Shown: one piece after another, positions 1 to 10,900 of the stretch
How positions within the stretch are numbered: position 1 is the first letter of the stretch
Layout: every line of letters starts with the position of its first letter
Position numbers and translations under genes: made by a program
Notes under the pieces: generated by a model
The model's input: only the letters and a program-made list of their open reading frames with translations
Told to the model about the DNA's origin: nothing
The model's database searches: none
Source of the DNA: Xenorhabdus szentirmaii DSM 16338
Lineage (GTDB): Bacteria; Pseudomonadota; Gammaproteobacteria; Enterobacterales; Enterobacteriaceae
Length of the DNA: 64,000 nt
Assembly (NCBI RefSeq): GCF_002632585.1
Contig: NZ_NIBV01000002.1
Location: 2,012,208-2,076,207, forward strand
Direction: 5' to 3'

Positions 1-1
1 T

Positions 2-3000
2 TATCAGCTGACAGACAGCAACCCCGCGCTCTTGCTGACCCAATCTCATTTGCAGGACAAACTGGCGATACACGCTGTTCCCGTTTTCTTGCTGGATGAC
101 GACACCCGGCGCAACACGCTTGGCCGGCAACCGGACCACAACCCGGATGCCGGCCAATTGGGGCTTCAGCCACACCATCTGGCCTATATTATTTACACCT
201 CCGGCTCCACCGGAATGCCCAAGGGCGTGATGCTGGAACACCGCAATGTGGTGAGCTTTATCCATGCCCAGCATCAAACCAGTGAACCCAAAGTGGGTGA
301 TCGCATCCTGCAATTTGCCACCGTCGCATTTGATACCTCGGTGTCGGATATTTTCCCGACCCTTGCCTCCGGTGCCACGTTGGTATTGCGTCCCCCCCAT
401 ATCAGAATACCGGACATCACATTTGTTAATTTCTTGCGCCAGCAAAAAATTACCGTCATCGATTTGCCCACGGCGTTCTGGCATCACTGGGTACAGGAGA
501 CAATGGCCGGCCGCAGTGGTTTCAGCCCTCACCTGCGCACCCTGATTGTCGGGGGAGAAAAAGCGGAATATCGCCACCTGATGAGTTGGTTGTCCAACCC
601 TGAAACGCAATCCTGCCGTTGGATTAACTCCTATGGCCCTACCGAAACGACGGTTATCGCTACCACGCTGAAATTGGATAAAAAAGAATCGGTTTATTTC
701 GAAAATTCAATTCCAATTGGCTATCCGTTGCCCAACAGCCACATTTATATTTTGGATAAACACGGCCAGCCTGTTCCCATCGGCGTCAACGGGGAAATTC
801 ATATCGGGGGCGCGGGCGTCGCCCGTGGTTATTTGAACCGAACAGATTTAACCAACGAAAAATTCATGGCTGATCCATTCAGTGACCAGGCCGGCGCACG
901 TATGTATAAAACCGGGGATCTGGGGCGCTGGCTGCCGGACGGCAACATTGACTACCTCGGCCGCAATGATTTTCAGGTCAAGATCCGGGGATTCCGCATT
1001 GAACCGGGTGAAATTGAAACCCAGCTGGCGGCCTGTGAGGGTGTCAGTGATGCCGTGGTTATTGCCCGTGAAGAAGAGACGGGAAATAAACAGCTGGTTG
1101 CTTACCTGATCCCACAGTCAGGTATCACCCTTCATCCCTCTGATTTGCGTGAGCAACTGAGCTCCCGTCTCATGGAACATATGCTCCCCAGTGCATTTGT
1201 GGTGCTGGATGCCTTTCCACTATCCGCCAACGGAAAATTGGATCGCAATGCGCTGCCTGCCCCGGATCACTCAGCCATCGTCAGCCGTGAATATGAAGCA
1301 CCGCAAGGAAAAGCCGAACAGCAGTTGGCTGCGGTCTGGCAATCCTTGCTGGGACTGGAACAGGCAGGGCGCCATGACAATTTCTTCGAACTGGGCGGAC
1401 ATTCATTGCTGGTTGTCAATCTCATTGAAGAACTGCGTCAGACAGGCTTATCCCTTGATGTCAGCGCTGTTTTTTCCTCCCCGACACTGGCGGCCATGAG
1501 CGCCCGCCTGAATCAAAACCATGCTCAGGACATTGGCATACTGACTGTTCCGGAGAATCTGATCCGCGAAGACAGCCAGATCATTACGCCAGATATGCTG
1601 CCGTTGGCGGAACTGACACAAGAACAGATTGACAGGGTTGTTGCCCTCGTTCCGGAAGGGGTTGCCAATATTCAAGATATCTATCCTCTGGGACCCTTGC
1701 AGGCGGGCATCCTGTTCCACCATTTGCTGGAAACAGAAGGCGATACGTATCTGGATAACCAACTTATGGCTTTTGACAGCCGTGCACGGTTGGATAATTT
1801 CTTGCGGATATTCCAGCAGGTGATTGACCGGCACGACATCCTGCGCAGTGCAGTCCACTGGCAAGAATTGCCGGAGCCTGTGCAAGTGGTTTATCGCCGG
1901 GCGTCACTGCCAATAAAAGAACTGACATTGTCCGCAGAAGAGAGTGCTGACGAAAGCGCTGAAACACAATTACGCCGGTTAACCGATTCCCGCACAGTAC
2001 GGATGGACATTACCAAAGCCCCTCTCCTGGAGGCCCATATTGCCCGGGACCCTGAATCCGGACAGTGGTTGCTCTCCTTATTGCACCACCATTTAGTTTG
2101 CGATCACCTGTCACTGAATATGGTCTTCAATGAAGTGAAGGCACTATTTTTGGGGGAAGAGGCGCATTTACCCACTCCACTGCCTTATCGTCATTTTATC
2201 GCCCAAATCCGCAGTGTGCCGCAGGAAGCGCATCAGGAGTATTTCCGCCATGTGTTGGGCGATGTGGACGAACCCACCCTGCCATTCGGATTACCTGATA
2301 TGCACAATGATCCCCACGGGGCAGATCAACCCAATGAAATAGCCGAAGATGTCATTGTGCTTGATGATGACTTAGCCTGCCATCTGCGGGAATGTGCTCA
2401 GCAACAGGGCATGAGTGCTGCCGTGCTGTTCCATGTGGCATGGGCACAAGTCCTGTCGCGTTGCAGCGGGCGGGACGATGTGGTATTCGGTACTGTCCTG
2501 CTGGGGCGTTTGCAAGGTGGGATCGGTGCCTCCCGGGTACTCGGCATGTTTATCAATACCCTGCCTGTCCGGGTTCGGTTGCAGTCACGGACAGTTCAGC
2601 AAGCCGTGCAGGAAACCCACCAGCAACTGAGTGAGTTGCTGGATCACGAACAGGCACCGCTGGCCGTTGCCCAACGTTGCAGTGGCATTCAGGCTCCCTT
2701 GCCATTGTTCAATAGCTTGCTCAACTTCCGTCACAGCCCACGCGACAAAACTGAATCCGCATCTCAGGTTTGGGAAGGGGTACAGATACTCGACGGGGAA
2801 GAGCGCAGTAACTACCCGCTGTCACTGGACGTCGATGATTTCGGGGATGGATTCTCCCTTACCGCACAATGCAGCCAGCAGGTTAATCCGGCCCGCCTGA
2901 ATGCTTACATGGAAATTGCGCTGAAAGAGATTGTTTCTGCATTGCAGAATGTACCGGAACAGCCAATGGGGACCATTGGTATCCTGCCTCCGGCTGAGCG

Positions 3001-4954
3001 CAATCAGCTATTGGTGAGTTTTAACAATACTGAACAGGCTTACCCACAGGATGCGTTGATCCACCAGCTGTTTGAGCAACAGGCAGCGCGGACTCCGGAC
3101 ATTACTGCACTGGTGTTTGGCGACAGCGAATTGAGTTATGCCGGACTGAATCTCCGGGCCAATCAACTGGCGCACATGCTGATTGCTTTTGGCGTGCGCC
3201 CTGACGACCGTGTTGCCCTGTGTGTCGAACGCAGCCCGGAGATGGTCATTGCCATGTTGGGCATTCTCAAGGCGGGGGCGAATTATGTTCCGCTCGATCC
3301 GGAATATCCCACCGACCGGCTGACCTACCAATTATCCGACAGCAAGCCTGTTCTGATGCTGACTCAACAGCATTTACAACCGCGTTTATCACTGCAAGGA
3401 ATCCCCGTCTGGCTGCTGGATGATGATGTTTTTCAGGATAATACGGCACAACAGCCTGCACATGATCCTGATGCCAGACAACTGGGCATTCAGCCACACC
3501 ATTTGGCTTATATCATTTACACCTCCGGCTCAACCGGACAGCCCAAAGGTGTCATGATTGAACACCGCAATGTGGTGGGCTTCATTCATGCCCAACATCA
3601 GATAAGCCAGCCCCAGGCAGGGGATCGCATCCTACAGTTTGCAACAATGGCCTTTGATACTTCAGTATCGGATATTTTCCCGACCCTGACATCAGGGGCA
3701 ACACTGGTCCTTCGCCCTGCCCATATTCGTGTACCTGATACAACATTTGTTGACTATCTGAACCAACAAAAAATCACGCTCATCGATCTGCCGACCGCTT
3801 TCTGGCATCACTGGGTACAGGAGATGAAAGCCGGCCGCACAGGTTTCAGCCCCCATTTAAGGGCCGTCATTGTCGGCGGGGAGAAAGCCGAATTCCGTCA
3901 CTGGGCAGATTGGCAATTGCTTCCGGAAACCCAGCACTGTCGTTGGATAAACACCTATGGTCCGACTGAAACCACCGTCATCGCCACTCACCTGATTATG
4001 GACAGCCATTCCGGAGCTGATGCCGTCAACGGGGTCATTCCCATTGGCTATCCAAACGCCAATACCCGGATCTATATTCTCGACCCCCAAGGCCATCCCG
4101 TGCCTCTCGGGGTCAGCGGAGAGATCCACATTGGCGGTATGGGCGTTGCCCGTGGTTACCTGAACCGGCCCGATTTAACCACAGAAAAATTTGCTGATGA
4201 CCCATTCAGCCAACAACCCGGTGCACGCAGGTATAAAACCGGCGATTTGGGGCGCTGGCTGGCTGATGGGACAATCGAATATCTGGGGCGCAACGATTTT
4301 CAGGTCAAGATCCGGGGATTCCGCATCGAACCGGGGGAAATTGAAGCGCAATTGCTGGCTTGCCCCGGCGTCAGAGAAGCGCTGGTTATCACCCGTGAAG
4401 AAAACAACGGTGACAAACGACTGGTGGCTTATGTCATTCCGCAACCCGATGTCACACTGGATGCCAATGAGCTGCGTGAACAGCTTCATGCACATCTGGC
4501 CAGTTATATGATCCCCAATGCCTTTGTCATGCTGGCATCTTTCCCTCTGACGGCCAGCGGAAAAGTGGATCGTCAATCACTGCCGGCACCGGACCATGCC
4601 GCTATCGCCAGCCATGAATATAAGGCACCCGAAGGGGAAATTGAGCAACAAATTGCCACCATCATGCAAGCCCTTCTGGGGCTGGAAAAAGTGGGGCGTC
4701 ATGACAGCTTCTTTGATTTGGGGGGAAATTCACTCTCAATCATTCAGTTAATGGCAAGGTTGCGTGATGAATTCCACCTTGAAATCTCCATCAGCGACAT
4801 TTTTGCCCACTCCACACTGACTGAACTCGCTGAGCTGATTGCATCAAGACAACTTGAAACCTTTTTCGCGCAGGAAGATATCGAATCTCTGCAAAAAGAA
4901 TTGGAGAACTTGTCTGAAGATGAACTACGTGCCCTGTTAAACGGAGATAATTAA
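2..4954 (+). CDS. paxB: PAX-type lysine NRPS, subunit B (5' truncated by window)
   Basis: Nonribosomal peptide synthetase; the reading frame is open at the left edge, so the start lies outside the window. Residue numbers below count from nt 32. Visible domains: C-terminal two thirds of an adenylation domain (YTSGSTG, YGPTETT, A10 lysine in LSANGKLDR), thiolation domain (FFELGGHSLL, about 450), dual epimerisation/condensation domain (about 540-960, with HHLLETEGD and HHLVCDH), a full adenylation domain (about 1005-1500), a second thiolation domain (FFDLGGNSLS, about 1560), and a C-terminal acidic helix (about 1605-1640) that looks like a docking tail. Both A domains read D-T-S-D-I-G-(S/T)-V-I-K at the Stachelhaus positions; acidic 278 fits a basic side chain, and lysine is inferred. 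The stop is 4 nt before paxC, so the two are probably one transcript. The PAX assignment rests on repeated Lys-type modules and docking tails typical of Xenorhabdus PaxB. Confidence 0.85.
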   Translation, partial: YQLTDSNPALLLTQSHLQDKLAIHAVPVFLLDDDTRRNTLGRQPDHNPDAGQLGLQPHHLAYIIYTSGSTGMPKGVMLEHRNVVSFIHAQHQTSEPKVGDRILQFATVAFDTSVSDIFPTLASGATLVLRPPHIRIPDITFVNFLRQQKITVIDLPTAFWHHWVQETMAGRSGFSPHLRTLIVGGEKAEYRHLMSWLSNPETQSCRWINSYGPTETTVIATTLKLDKKESVYFENSIPIGYPLPNSHIYILDKHGQPVPIGVNGEIHIGGAGVARGYLNRTDLTNEKFMADPFSDQAGARMYKTGDLGRWLPDGNIDYLGRNDFQVKIRGFRIEPGEIETQLAACEGVSDAVVIAREEETGNKQLVAYLIPQSGITLHPSDLREQLSSRLMEHMLPSAFVVLDAFPLSANGKLDRNALPAPDHSAIVSREYEAPQGKAEQQLAAVWQSLLGLEQAGRHDNFFELGGHSLLVVNLIEELRQTGLSLDVSAVFSSPTLAAMSARLNQNHAQDIGILTVPENLIREDSQIITPDMLPLAELTQEQIDRVVALVPEGVANIQDIYPLGPLQAGILFHHLLETEGDTYLDNQLMAFDSRARLDNFLRIFQQVIDRHDILRSAVHWQELPEPVQVVYRRASLPIKELTLSAEESADESAETQLRRLTDSRTVRMDITKAPLLEAHIARDPESGQWLLSLLHHHLVCDHLSLNMVFNEVKALFLGEEAHLPTPLPYRHFIAQIRSVPQEAHQEYFRHVLGDVDEPTLPFGLPDMHNDPHGADQPNEIAEDVIVLDDDLACHLRECAQQQGMSAAVLFHVAWAQVLSRCSGRDDVVFGTVLLGRLQGGIGASRVLGMFINTLPVRVRLQSRTVQQAVQETHQQLSELLDHEQAPLAVAQRCSGIQAPLPLFNSLLNFRHSPRDKTESASQVWEGVQILDGEERSNYPLSLDVDDFGDGFSLTAQCSQQVNPARLNAYMEIALKEIVSALQNVPEQPMGTIGILPPAERNQLLVSFNNTEQAYPQDALIHQLFEQQAARTPDITALVFGDSELSYAGLNLRANQLAHMLIAFGVRPDDRVALCVERSPEMVIAMLGILKAGANYVPLDPEYPTDRLTYQLSDSKPVLMLTQQHLQPRLSLQGIPVWLLDDDVFQDNTAQQPAHDPDARQLGIQPHHLAYIIYTSGSTGQPKGVMIEHRNVVGFIHAQHQISQPQAGDRILQFATMAFDTSVSDIFPTLTSGATLVLRPAHIRVPDTTFVDYLNQQKITLIDLPTAFWHHWVQEMKAGRTGFSPHLRAVIVGGEKAEFRHWADWQLLPETQHCRWINTYGPTETTVIATHLIMDSHSGADAVNGVIPIGYPNANTRIYILDPQGHPVPLGVSGEIHIGGMGVARGYLNRPDLTTEKFADDPFSQQPGARRYKTGDLGRWLADGTIEYLGRNDFQVKIRGFRIEPGEIEAQLLACPGVREALVITREENNGDKRLVAYVIPQPDVTLDANELREQLHAHLASYMIPNAFVMLASFPLTASGKVDRQSLPAPDHAAIASHEYKAPEGEIEQQIATIMQALLGLEKVGRHDSFFDLGGNSLSIIQLMARLRDEFHLEISISDIFAHSTLTELAELIASRQLETFFAQEDIESLQKELENLSEDELRALLNGDN

Positions 4955-4958
4955 TTAA

Positions 4959-7900
4959 ATGAGCAACAACGAACAAACCCTGATTGCATTGAGACAAGCG
5001 GTACTCCAGAAAAAAATTAAAGAACGCATTAAGAGCAGTCAGGTTGCAGACAAAAAACAGATTATGCCAAGAAGCGCGGATCAGAAAATCCTTCCTCTAT
5101 CCTGGGCACAACAGCGTTTATGGCTTTTGGCACAGTTAGATCCTACTGCGCAGGCGGCATACCATATTCCTGGCGGTCTTCGCCTGCAAGGCCATTTAGA
5201 TTTGAACGCCCTGCAAGCCGCATTAAACAACGTTGTCGCGCGCCATGAGATTTTGCGTACCACTGTCCGGACGCTGGAAGGCCAAGTACAACAAATTATC
5301 GGCGATCCAGATTCGGGTTTCTTTTTGGCTATGGAAGATCTCAGCCACCTTTCCGCAGCAGAACAACACACCGCTGTCGAAGACACCGCCCAGCATGAAA
5401 CCAGCCAGCCCTTCGATTTTGCACAAGGCCCCCTGATCAGGGGGCGGTTGCTCCGGTTGGCTGAAAATGAGCATATTTTGCTATTAACACAGCATCACAT
5501 TATTTCCGATGGCTGGTCACTCAATGTTCTGTTGGATGAACTTTCCACGCTTTATCATGCATTCAGCGAAGGACGGGATAATCCCCTCCCTCCCCTGACA
5601 CTTCAGTATGCAGACTATGCCCTTTGGCAACGACAATGGCTACAGGGTGAACGGCTAGAAAAACAGGTGAACTTCTGGCGCAATGCGTTGCAGGATGCCC
5701 CTGCACTTCTGGAACTCCCCACAGACAGGCCGCTGCCGGAAAAACAGAGCTACGCCGGGGGATCTCTTGATATTGCCCTGTCGCCGGAATTAAGTGCGGG
5801 GCTGAGAGCATTCAGCCAGCGTCATGGCACAACGCTGTTCATGACCCTGCTGGCAGGATGGGCAACCCTGCTTTCCCGACTCAGCGGCCAAACCGATATC
5901 GTGGTAGGGACTCCCGTTGCCAACCGGCCACACCAAGAGCTAGAGCCGCTGATGGGTTTCTTTGTCAACACACTGGCATTGCGGGTACGGTTGGATGACA
6001 ACCCGACCATCAGCGAGCTGCTGGCACGGGTCAAAAACCATGCCCTTAAAGCGTATGCACATCAGGATCTGCCATTCGAACAACTGGTTGAAGCCCTGAA
6101 ACCACCGCGCAGCCTCAGCTACAGCCCTGTCTTTCAGGTCATGCTGTCCGTGGACAATACGCCCGGGCAACAGGATATCGAATTACCGGGAACGGTGATC
6201 AGTGCCATCAATCCGACAGAAAACGTTTCACAATTTGCCCTGTCGCTGTCAGTCAATGACACGGAAGAGGGGCTAACCGGTGATCTGGAATATTCAAGCG
6301 ATCTGTTTGACCCTGCCAGCATTGAGCGCATAGCAGGCTACCTGAAAACGATGCTGGCTGCCATGATCAGGGACGATACACAACGGGTGGAACATTTACC
6401 GCTGTTGCAGCCACAACAACGTGCCCAAGTTTTACAGGATTTCAATAAAGGCACATTGTCATACCCGCAAAGCTTGCTGATCCACCAACTGTTTGAACAA
6501 CAAGCAGAACGAACGCCGAATGCCACAGCGCTCGTCTTCGGTGAAAACCAACTCAGTTATGCGGCGCTGAATCAACGCGCCAACCAATTGGCGCATCACT
6601 TGATCGCTTCTGGCGTGCGCCCTGATGATCGTATCGCAATCTGTGCAGAGCGCAGTTTCGATTTAATCATTGGCATCTATGCCATCCTCAAAGCAGGCGC
6701 GGGGTATATTCCTCTTGATCCTGAATACCCTGCGGAACGTCTGGCCTATCAATTATCCGACAGCCAGCCTGTATTATTGCTGACCCAGCAGCATTTGCAG
6801 GCCCGCTTGCCTATAGACGGCATAAAAGCAGAAGGCATGAAAGTCTGGTTGCTGGATGACAAAAGCCACCAAGAAAGCGTAGCGCTGCAAACCACCGACA
6901 ATCCCGATCACCACCAGCTGGGACTTCAGCCACACCATCTGGCTTATATCATCTATACTTCCGGTTCAACGGGAATGCCCAAAGGCGTGATGCTGGAACA
7001 CCGCAATGTGGTCAGTTTCATCCATGCACAGTTTCAGGTCAGTGAACCTGAATTAGGGGATCGTGTCCTGCAATTTGCCACCGTCGCATTTGATACCTCG
7101 GTATCGGATATTTTTCCCACCCTTGCCTCCGGTGCCACGCTGGTTCTGCGTCCTCCGCATGTCAGAATTCCTGATATCACCTTTGTTACTTTTTTACGTG
7201 AACAAAAGATCACTATCATAGATATGCCCACCGCGTTCTGGCATCACTGGGTACAGGAAATGATGGCAGGCCGCAGTGGTTTCACGCCTTATCTGCGAAC
7301 CTTAATTGTCGGGGGCGAAAAGGCTGAACTGCGACATCTGCTGAATTGGTTGTCCAACCCTGAAACACAATCCTGTCGCTGGGTTAATTCCTATGGCCCG
7401 ACGGAAGCCACCGTCATCGCCACGACATTGACACTGGAAAAATTAACGCAGGAAAACCGGAATGCGTTGCATCTCGGACACGAGATCCCCATTGGTTACC
7501 CACTGCCCAATTCCCGCATTTATATTTTGGATAAGCACAATCAGCCCGTTCCTGTCGGCGTGGGCGGAGAAATCCATATTGGTGGAACGGGAATTGCCCG
7601 TGGTTATCTGAACCGAACAGATTTAACCAACGAAAAATTCATGGCTGACCCATTCAGTGACCAGGCCGGCGCACGTATGTATAAAACCGGCGATTTGGGT
7701 CGCTGGTTGCCCAATGGCACGATTGAATATCTGGGGCGCAATGACTTTCAGGTCAAAATACGCGGTTTCCGCATTGAACCGGGGGAAATTGAGGCTCAGC
7801 TGGCAAACTGTGAAGGCGTCAAAGATGCGGTAGTCATCCCCCGTGAAGAGGGAATGGGCGATAAACGCCTCGTTGCGTACCTGATCCCACAATCAGGTGT

Positions 7901-10900
7901 TGTACTCAGCCCTTCTCGGCTACGTGAACAACTGAGTACCCGATTGATGGATCACATGCTCCCCAGCGCCTTTGTGATACTGGATGCCTTTCCGGTGTCT
8001 GCCAATGGCAAGTTGGATCGCAAGGCATTGCCGGCGCCTGATCATACCGCCATTGTCAACCGTGAATATGAAGCTCCCCAGGGTGAAATCGAGCAAACAC
8101 TGGCGGAAATCTGGCAATCCCTGCTGAACCTGAAACAGGTGGGACGCCAGGATAATTTCTTTGAGCTGGGCGGGCATTCTTTATTGGTGGTCAATCTGAT
8201 AGAACAGCTGCGCCAGCAAGATTTATCGCTTGATGTCAGTGCTGTTTTCTCCGCTCCCTCCTTAATGACCATGAGTACCCGCATTAGCCAGAATAATGAT
8301 GGCCCTCAGGTCACCACGCCAGACGTACCGCCAAACCTCATTCATGCAGACAGCCGGATCATTACCCCTGACATGCTGCCCTTGGTGGAACTGGAACAAG
8401 ATCAGATTGACCAAATCATCGCCCATGTCACCGGCGGCATTCCGAATATCCAAGATATCTACCCGTTGGGCCCCTTGCAGGAAGGCATTTTGTTCCATTA
8501 TTTGCTGGAAACAGAAGGTGATCTCTATCTGGATAATCACTTGATGATTTTTGACAGCCGGGCGCGACTGGACAGTTTCTTGCAGGCACTCCAGTTTGTC
8601 ATTGACCGGCATGACATCCTGCGCAGCGCGGTTCACTGGAAAGAACTGCTTAAACCGGTACAGGTTGTCTATCGTCATGCACCACTGCCGATTATTGAAC
8701 ACACATTGTCATCAGAGGAATTGTCATCAGAGGAATTGCCAACGAAGGAAGATGCTGAAACGCAGCTGCGCCGCCTCACCGATACCAGTGCCATGCGGAT
8801 TGACATCAACAAGGCACCATTGCTGGCAGCGCATATTGCCCAAGATCCTGCTTCCGGGAAATGGATGTTTTCTTTGTTATATCACCATTTGGTTTGTGAC
8901 CATATTTCGCTGGATATCATCTTCAATGAAATACAATCACGGCTATCGGGAAAAAGCGACAGCCTGCCCCAGCCCCTGCCTTATCGCAATTTTATTGCCC
9001 AGATCAACAAAATACCGTTGGAAGCGCATCAGGCTTATTTCCGTGAACTGCTGGGTGATGTAGAAGAACCCACCCTTCCCTTTGGGTTGCAGGATGTTCA
9101 GGGCAATAACATCATTGAAGCAATCGTGGAAAATACTTTTACACTGGACAGCAAACTCGCCCAGGATCTGCGCGAATGTGCACGACAGCTGGGAATGAGT
9201 ACCGCGGTACTGTTCCATGTAGCATGGGCACAAGTGCTGGCACGATGCAGCGGACGGGACGATGTGGTATTCGGTACGGTACTCCTGGGGCGTCTGCAAG
9301 GCGGGGCCGGTGCTGCCGAAGTCCTTGGCATGTTTATCAATACTTTGCCTGTCCGCGTTAAATTACAGGCACGTTCCGTCAGGCAAGTTATTCAGGAGAC
9401 TTACCAGCAGCTAAGTTCACTCCTCGAACATGAGCAGGCGCCATTGGCCATTGTTCAGCGTTGCAGTGGCATTCAGGCACCGTTGCCGCTGTTTAATAGC
9501 CTGCTCAATTTCCGCCATAATTCACGCGACAATGAAGATGAAGGGTCGGCATCACAGGTTTGGGAAGGCATTCAGGAACTGGACAGCCAAGAACACAGCA
9601 ACTATCCGCTGTCGCTGGATGTCGATGATTTTGATGACGGATTTTCCCTTACCGCCCAATGCAATCAGCAAATTAACCCGGTTTGCATCAACGCCTATAT
9701 GAATACGGTGCTGAAAAGACTGGTAACCGCATTAAGGCGCTCGCCCGAACTCACGATGAAAGAAATTGATGTCTTGCCACAGGCCGAGCGTGATCAATTG
9801 CTGGGAGAGTTCAATGATACCGCCGTCAACCTTCCGCAAGATATCTTGATTCACCAATTGTTCGAACAGCAGGCAGCACGCACACCTGATGCCATTGCGC
9901 TGGTATCTGAAGATAGCCAGCTGAGTTATGCAGAGCTGAACCAGCATGCCAACCAATTGGCACATTATCTGATGGCATCGGGCGTGCAGCCGGATGATCG
10001 CGTCGCCATTTGTGTCGATCGCAGCCCGGATATGATTATTGGCATGTATGGCATTCTCAAAGCCGGCGCAGGTTATATTCCCCTTGATCCGGAATACCCC
10101 CCGGAACGGCTGGCTTACCAGTTATCAGACAGTAAGCCCGCGTTATTGCTGACTCAGCACCATTTAAAGAACAAATTGTTAAAGGACAAGTTGTTAAAGG
10201 ATAAATTGTTAAAGGATAAATTGCCCCTCCACGATGTGCCCGTCTTGCTGCTGGATGACGAAAACCAGCGCAGCACATTGGCCCGGCAACCTACCCATAA
10301 TCCTGATAGCGGCCAAATGGGACTTAAGCCGGACCATCTGGCTTATGTCATCTATACGTCAGGCTCAACCGGAATGCCCAAAGGCGTGATGCTGGAACAT
10401 CGTAACGTGGTAAATTTCATTCATGCCCAACGCCAAACCAGCAATCCCCAACCGGGTGATCGCATCCTGCAATTTGCCACTGTCGCGTTCGATACTTCCG
10501 TGTCTGATATTTTCCCGACGCTGGCCTCTGGCGCAACTCTGGTTCTGCGGCCGCCTCATATCAGAATACCGGATACCACCTTTGTCACGTTCCTGCGGGA
10601 ACAAAAAATCACCATCATGGATATGCCCACCGCATTCTGGCACCACTGGGTACAGGAAATGATGGCAGGGCGCAGCCATTTCAGCCCTTATCTGCACACC
10701 ATTATTGTCGGCGGGGAGAAAGCAGAGCACCGCCATTTGATGGGATGGCTGTCCAGCCCGGAAACACAAGCCTGTCGCTGGATCAACTCCTATGGCCCGA
10801 CAGAAACAACGGTCATTGCCACCACCTTGACAATCAATGACAAACACTCTTCGGATAATTCGCCGGATAGCGCTTCGTTCTCCGCTGATAACATTCCAAC

